NCBI GenBank assembly: GCA_024364805.1
Contig: CM044525.1
Span: forward strand, 3,925,005 to 3,945,778
Reading direction: 5' to 3'
Length of the DNA stretch: 20,774 nt
DNA from: Euprymna scolopes
Lineage: Eukaryota; Mollusca; Cephalopoda; Sepiida; Sepiolidae
The notes beneath the pieces were generated by a model. That model was not told the origin of the DNA. It saw nothing but the letters and a program-made list of their open reading frames with translations, and did not search any database. The position numbers and the translations under genes are program-made. This document shows, in pieces, positions 17,331-20,774 of the stretch (positions within the stretch are counted from its first letter, which is position 1; every line of letters starts with the position of its first letter).

Positions 17331-18596
17331 ATAGGCACCCATTCTAAGTAAACTTTTGTCCTTTTAATTGCGCTAAAAATTTATAGTTGATCTTCTGCAT
17401 GTAAAATATATTCCTCAACTTATATTGTAATGTTATGACTCTTTAGGCTGTGATCATAGCGTAGTATCGGTTAACTGTGGCAAGCGGGAGCAATGGTCAA
17501 AACATTATTATTATTGTTATTGTATTCTTGTTTATTGATTTAAGCGACGATGGTCGCTGGATCAGTTATTATGATTAGAAGAATAAAGAATTAAATTGCG
17601 AAAGAAATGATTGACCTGAGAATCGCAAAAAGAATGTGAAAATAGAAAATATATGTAAACATTATTTTGGGGTTTTGAATAAGCAAATAACGAGGTGGAT
17701 TTGATTGTTATGAAACCCGTAATTAAATCACGTTAGAGAACACCTGATATAGTTAGTTTTTGAGTGATTCAGAGAGTTGAGGATTGACCACCAGAGCAGA
17801 CAGACGTAGACAAGTGTGGACAGACAGCTGGGAGCGAGCTGTATGAACAGACAATGTAGAAACTGCGGATCCTGCGAAAACCAATGGAGACAACTTTAAT
17901 AAATTTATATTACAACAATATAAAGAGGTGTTTAATGGTTTTCACAAAGAAGAACATTTGTCTCAATTATATAGTGGGGATCGCTTCATGGTTGTCACGG
18001 AGCAGCGGGAAGATACAGAAGAAATCTTAAAGAAAAACAAAAGGTATGAAGCATATATTATTCTTCTTACATATGAACTGTAAAAATACGCCATGTAATA
18101 AGTCTCATACAACATGATTCAAGTTACTCGTCACTATCATGTCCCCTGGCTAACAACATACACACGATTTATACATTTATTATCTGTCTGTTAAAAGATC
18201 AATATCTTACATCCACTAGATAACACATGTCATGTTTTAATATATCATCTCCATTCCAATTTCAACCTATATACAACAATAGTTAACGGGTAGCTCGGGT
18301 AAGACAAATGCTATTAATTAACTTAACTGAGTTGAAGTCGGATAAAAATCGGTGAAAATATATATACTTACGCGTGACATACCCTATATTTATCCTGAAC
18401 AACGCCAGATACATTACAAATCGGTCGATATTTTCCTGCATAAAAATTGTGCGATTTTGCTTTATCCTATACAAAGGAATAATGCTTCAAGATGAGTGCT
18501 GCATGTTTTAACAATAAAACCGTGTTAAACCCACATTATTATTGCTTCATACGACGACAAATCCGTTTTTTTTTTATTTCGTCTTCAAACGGATCT
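17331..18596. other. No gene seen; possible edge of an old LTR-type fossil
   Basis: The region 17450-18040 has an unusual layout. A promoter-like AT stretch is followed by a purine-rich block (17770-17870, GAGCAGACAGACG), AATAAA at 17900 and then TATAGTGGGGATCGC (about 17972). TGG after a TATA/CA-type end resembles a primer-binding-site position of a gypsy-like LTR element. No gag or pol was found and no partner LTR is visible in the window, so this is only a suspicion. 18050-18596 holds nothing recognised. Confidence 0.2.
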
Positions 18597-18690
18597 GATT
18601 TTATCGTAAAAAGCCAGAATGCTAATATAAAGGAATCATTTATTTTATATATTTAAAATAATTCCTTTGAACATTCTGGCGCATAAAATC
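18597..18690. repeat. Imperfect inverted repeat (hairpin / MITE-like)
   Basis: GCCAGAATG (18613-18621) pairs with CATTCTGGC (18672-18680), and AAAGGAAT pairs with ATTCCTTT near the centre. TATTTTA pairs with TAAAATA at the loop side, and GATTTTAT (18597) with ATAAAATC (18683) outside. Each arm is about 40 bp with small bulges, and the centre is AT-rich. It could be a small foldback element; no transposase or clear target duplication is seen. Confidence 0.75.
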
Positions 18691-19639
18691 TTTTGAAATC
18701 TTGCTTAGATTTCTAGAAAAAATATGACGCGCTCGTGAAATCGTTTTTAGCGAGAGAAAATCAGCATTTGGCATTTATTGACTTCGTCAATATTAATATT
18801 GCTAGTGAAATCAACATTTTCAAACGTTACTGAAAATTTTAGATGTGAATTTATTGTACTTTGCATTTGTATACTTCGGACTAGTGCCCTCATCCTGGAT
18901 TTTATATTAACGACATATCGGTCGATACAATTTCCGATCTTCTTCAGTTATATCTAGAAATATTAATAGTATGATTGTACATGCAGATAAAGAATACATT
19001 TCAGGCTTCAAAATTTTAATTCAAGAATTTGATCAATGACACATAGTTTAGTGGATATGGTGGTTGGCAAAATGCAGTAGTTAAAAATTTCATAATTTCT
19101 GGAAAGTGAAGGTGCAAAATATCTTTTCAACTTATTTAGGACTTCTCCTCGTGTATGACTTACAGAAGAGGTCATAATTCCTCTGTTATAAAATAAATGG
19201 TTCTGTGTGACATTTTTTGCAGATGTCACCGTTGTTCAAAAGTATTTCTGAGTTTGACAAGACAAGGAGGTTCGGAGTTCGACCAAAACGTTGTAAAAAT
19301 AACATGCACGATGATAGACAGATAGATCGAGAAATATTTCTAGATAAATATGCGCTTCACACACCTAATATTAAGAAATATTAAATAAAGTGTGTGGAAT
19401 AAAAAAAATGATAAATATTAAAACAGAAAAGTATTTAAAACGATAACAATAGATAAAAATAGCCTGATTTTAAAAGTCAGGGATGAAGCCTGTTTCAAGT
19501 CGGAAGAGGTCAAAGGTGTATGAACAAAGATAACAGCTGGTAAAGGCGAGAATCTAATACTTTAAGAGTCGCATGAGTAAACGAAGAACCTTCAAGCATG
19601 AAGTCTACAAAATAAGCAGAAACATTGGCTATGAGTTTA
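18691..19639. other. No gene seen
   Basis: This is AT-rich DNA with small palindromes only, for example CAATATTAATATTG at about 18789 and a CACACAC/GTGTGTG stem at about 19358-19397. Short frames (73 codons minus at 19008-19229) lack any recognisable motif. Confidence 0.5.
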
Positions 19640-19859
19640 GAAACTTACGGTTAAAAAAGTAATGGTCATTAAAATACACACAGCCACAAAGATTTGTGCC
19701 ATTATTAATGTGTTACGAAAAGATTGTATAAGCATGGAGTGGAGTACAATGATGGAGATATCGTTGTCGTCTCACAGCGTTCTGACCAACTACGTCTCTG
19801 GTCTGTTTTGGGTAAGATTGAAAACGCTATCTTCAGACACTGCTCATTTGAAGCGTATA

Positions 19860-19893
19860 CAGGGTGGTCAAAAAGTCAGGTAACATGTTAAAG
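19860..19893 (+). repeat. Left terminal inverted repeat
   Basis: It begins CAGGGTGGTCAAAAAGTCAG and ends with CATGTTAAAG, immediately after a TA. Two mismatches separate it from the right end. Confidence 0.93.
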
Positions 19894-19968
19894 GTAGAAA
19901 AAAACAATATGATCCATTATAATCTCTATTCGTTTAATATTATTTGTTTAAATATTTGAGTGTAATAT

Positions 19969-20175
19969 TAAACTACCCCTCCTGATTTCTGGCTTTGGGG
20001 TTATGTAAAGGATAGCGTTTATGGCAAGAAGCCTGATACAATAGCGTCTTTAAAGTTATTTATTGAAGAGGAGATTGCGCGGATATCAGCTGACATGATT
20101 ACACGTGTTACACAATCAGTGGTTAATCGCTTCCAGCGATTGATAGAGAGAAATGGACGACAATTAACAAAATAA
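19969..20175 (+). pseudogene. C-terminal piece of a Tc1/mariner-type transposase
   Basis: The frame is open from about 19969 to the stop at 20173-20175 and reads LTTPPDFWLWGYVKDSVYG, then KPDTIASLKLFIEEEIARI, SADMITRVTQSV and NRFQRLIERNGRQLTK. This corresponds to the last part of the DDE catalytic domain. The family form is D-L-T-P-x-D-F-W-L-W-G-Y-L-K-x-K-V-Y, where the Asp before F-W is the third catalytic acid, and it is kept here. The stop lies where the family normally ends. The DNA-binding part and the first two catalytic Asp residues are deleted, so no active enzyme can be made. The absence of stops over ~68 codons fits a young deletion derivative. The exact clade is unassigned. Confidence 0.85.
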
Positions 20176-20251
20176 ACATATTTCATGTTTGTTTCATTTT
20201 ATATTTCAATGTATGGTACTTAAATATACGTGTATTGCTAATATCGTTTTT

Positions 20252-20285
20252 CTTTAAAATGTTACCCGACTTTTTGACCACCCTG
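20252..20285 (-). repeat. Right terminal inverted repeat
   Basis: It is the reverse complement of the left end, with two mismatches, and is followed directly by TA at 20286-20287. Confidence 0.93.
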
Positions 20286-20465
20286 TAGATTCAGCGTTTC
20301 TATCCACGTGACTTTGTTGGCCAAAACGAGACGACACCAACTATGGAAGGCAATAATTGCTGAGGATGCAATTAGGAGATTCCAAGTTCCTATCACTTCA
20401 CGATGAACCACCTGACTAAGGTCAGATGAATAGTTGGCCGAAACATCGTGAAACAACAACTACAA

Positions 20466-20741
20466 GATGAGGATAATAGTCTCCAATAAATAATGCAAAT
20501 TGCCCATCTCAATAGGAATCCAAATAAATAATGATGGAGATATACGATAATCCGGGGGGCATAAAACACATGAGAAAGAAATAAACACACGATACATGTC
20601 TTACACAAAATAATCTTGACGAATTACTTAACATGTTCCACATAGTTTAGAACTCTATTATGATGTGATTCTTACATCAGAACATGGCCGTAAACTCCAA
20701 ATGTTGATGTAATATGAAGAAACTAAAGTAAAAATAGTAAC

Positions 20742-20742
<1 letters not shown>
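20466..20742. other. Spacer, nothing recognised
   Basis: This AT-rich DNA contains AATAAATAATG twice (about 20484 and 20524). No gene is visible. Confidence 0.45.

Positions 20743-20774
<32 letters not shown>
20742..20774. repeat. (AT)n microsatellite at right edge
   Basis: A perfect AT array runs off the right end of the window. Confidence 0.95.

Larger units (their letters stand above)
19860..20285 (+). mobile_element. Compact Tc1/mariner derivative (426 bp) with intact ends
   Basis: The element has 34-bp terminal inverted repeats (19860-19893 and 20252-20285), starting CAGGGTGGTCAAAAAGTC, that agree at 32 of 34 positions. It is flanked by TA on both sides (19858-19859, 20286-20287), the hallmark target duplication. 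Imperfect repeat continues inward (AAAAACAATAT against AAAAACGATAT). Between the ends lies only the 3' part of a transposase gene, so this is an internally deleted, non-autonomous copy that a full-length relative could have mobilised. The good match of its ends suggests a fairly recent insertion compared with the LINEs around it. Confidence 0.93.
19640..20465. repeat. Unidentified dispersed repeat hosting a Tc1/mariner insertion
   Basis: The flanks of the mariner derivative (19740-19857 and 20288-20460) are more GC-balanced than their surroundings and read continuously across the insertion (…TTTGAAGCGTA / GATTCAGCG…). The right flank contains CACCTGACTAAGG (about 20409) and GTTGGCCGAAACATCGTG (20432-20449). 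The pattern TGA-x-x-AAGG … CCGAAAC is common near 3' ends of several animal retroelement families. The family is not identified. The 73-codon frame at 19662-19883 runs into the mariner end and is chance. Confidence 0.35.

Noticed and set aside
4847-17975. Shared 15-mer TCTCAATTATATAGT at 4849 and 17961
   Set aside because: The flanks do not match beyond the 15 bases, and such AT-rich strings are expected by chance in this composition.
17450-18040. Possible LTR and primer-binding site of a gypsy-like fossil
   Set aside because: There is no second LTR, no gag or pol, and no clear TG…CA ends. It was kept only as a low-confidence remark.
20408-20450. Possible hammerhead ribozyme in the CTGACTAAGG … CCGAAAC block
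   Set aside because: The conserved CTGATGA is absent (CTGACTA/CAGATGA instead), and the flanking stems do not form convincingly.
1-20774. CRISPR arrays, operons, phage or bacterial genes
   Set aside because: No spaced direct repeats of the right size, no ribosome binding sites with dense genes, and all recognisable proteins are eukaryotic transposon relics.

Overview
This window looks like intergenic or intronic DNA from an animal, most likely a mollusc and probably a cephalopod. It is AT-rich and full of (AT)n, (TC)n, (ATT)n and (CATA)n microsatellites. It carries several classes of degenerate non-LTR retrotransposon, Tc1/mariner relics and a tRNA-headed SINE-like stretch. Nothing resembles bacterial or phage organisation. 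I found no convincing intact host gene. The cephalopod assignment is inference from repeat style and recalled protein similarity; no search was run.

Left part (1-5,800): simple repeats, one unexplained 120-codon minus-strand reading frame (1525-1893), and a head-to-tail duplication of a ~640-bp unit (2192-2842 and 2909-3542). The first copy of that unit ends in a 64-bp palindrome, and the pair is bracketed by long AT tracts. Next come a 3' fragment of an EEP-type LINE (about 3960-4405) and a degenerate ~100-bp tandem repeat (5485-5800).

Middle part (6,000-11,650): a second 3' fragment of the same LINE family (6040-6612, plus strand) and a tRNA-like SINE head (B box at 6822-6832). These are followed by the 5' two-thirds of a related LINE on the minus strand (8055-10010), with a recognisable apurinic/apyrimidinic-type endonuclease and the start of its reverse transcriptase. 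A second, unrelated head-to-tail duplication follows (10474-11004 and 11080-11647).

Right part (12,000-20,774): a decayed LINE of a different class runs on the plus strand from about 12060 to 16182. It has a reverse transcriptase with an LDD catalytic motif and a C-terminal restriction-like endonuclease (K-P-D motif). It is split twice: by a dispersed repeat (about 12427-12990), and by a 1.6-kb insertion at a TA dinucleotide (13738-15366) that contains an internally deleted mariner transposase. Downstream are degenerate tandem repeats, a hairpin (18597-18690), and a compact 426-bp Tc1/mariner derivative (19860-20285). That element has 34-bp terminal inverted repeats matching at 32 positions, flanking TAs, and an open 3' end of its transposase gene.

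The main story is layered transposition. LINEs landed first, DNA transposons and repeats landed inside them, and microsatellites expanded at the edges. No cooperating gene system is visible.
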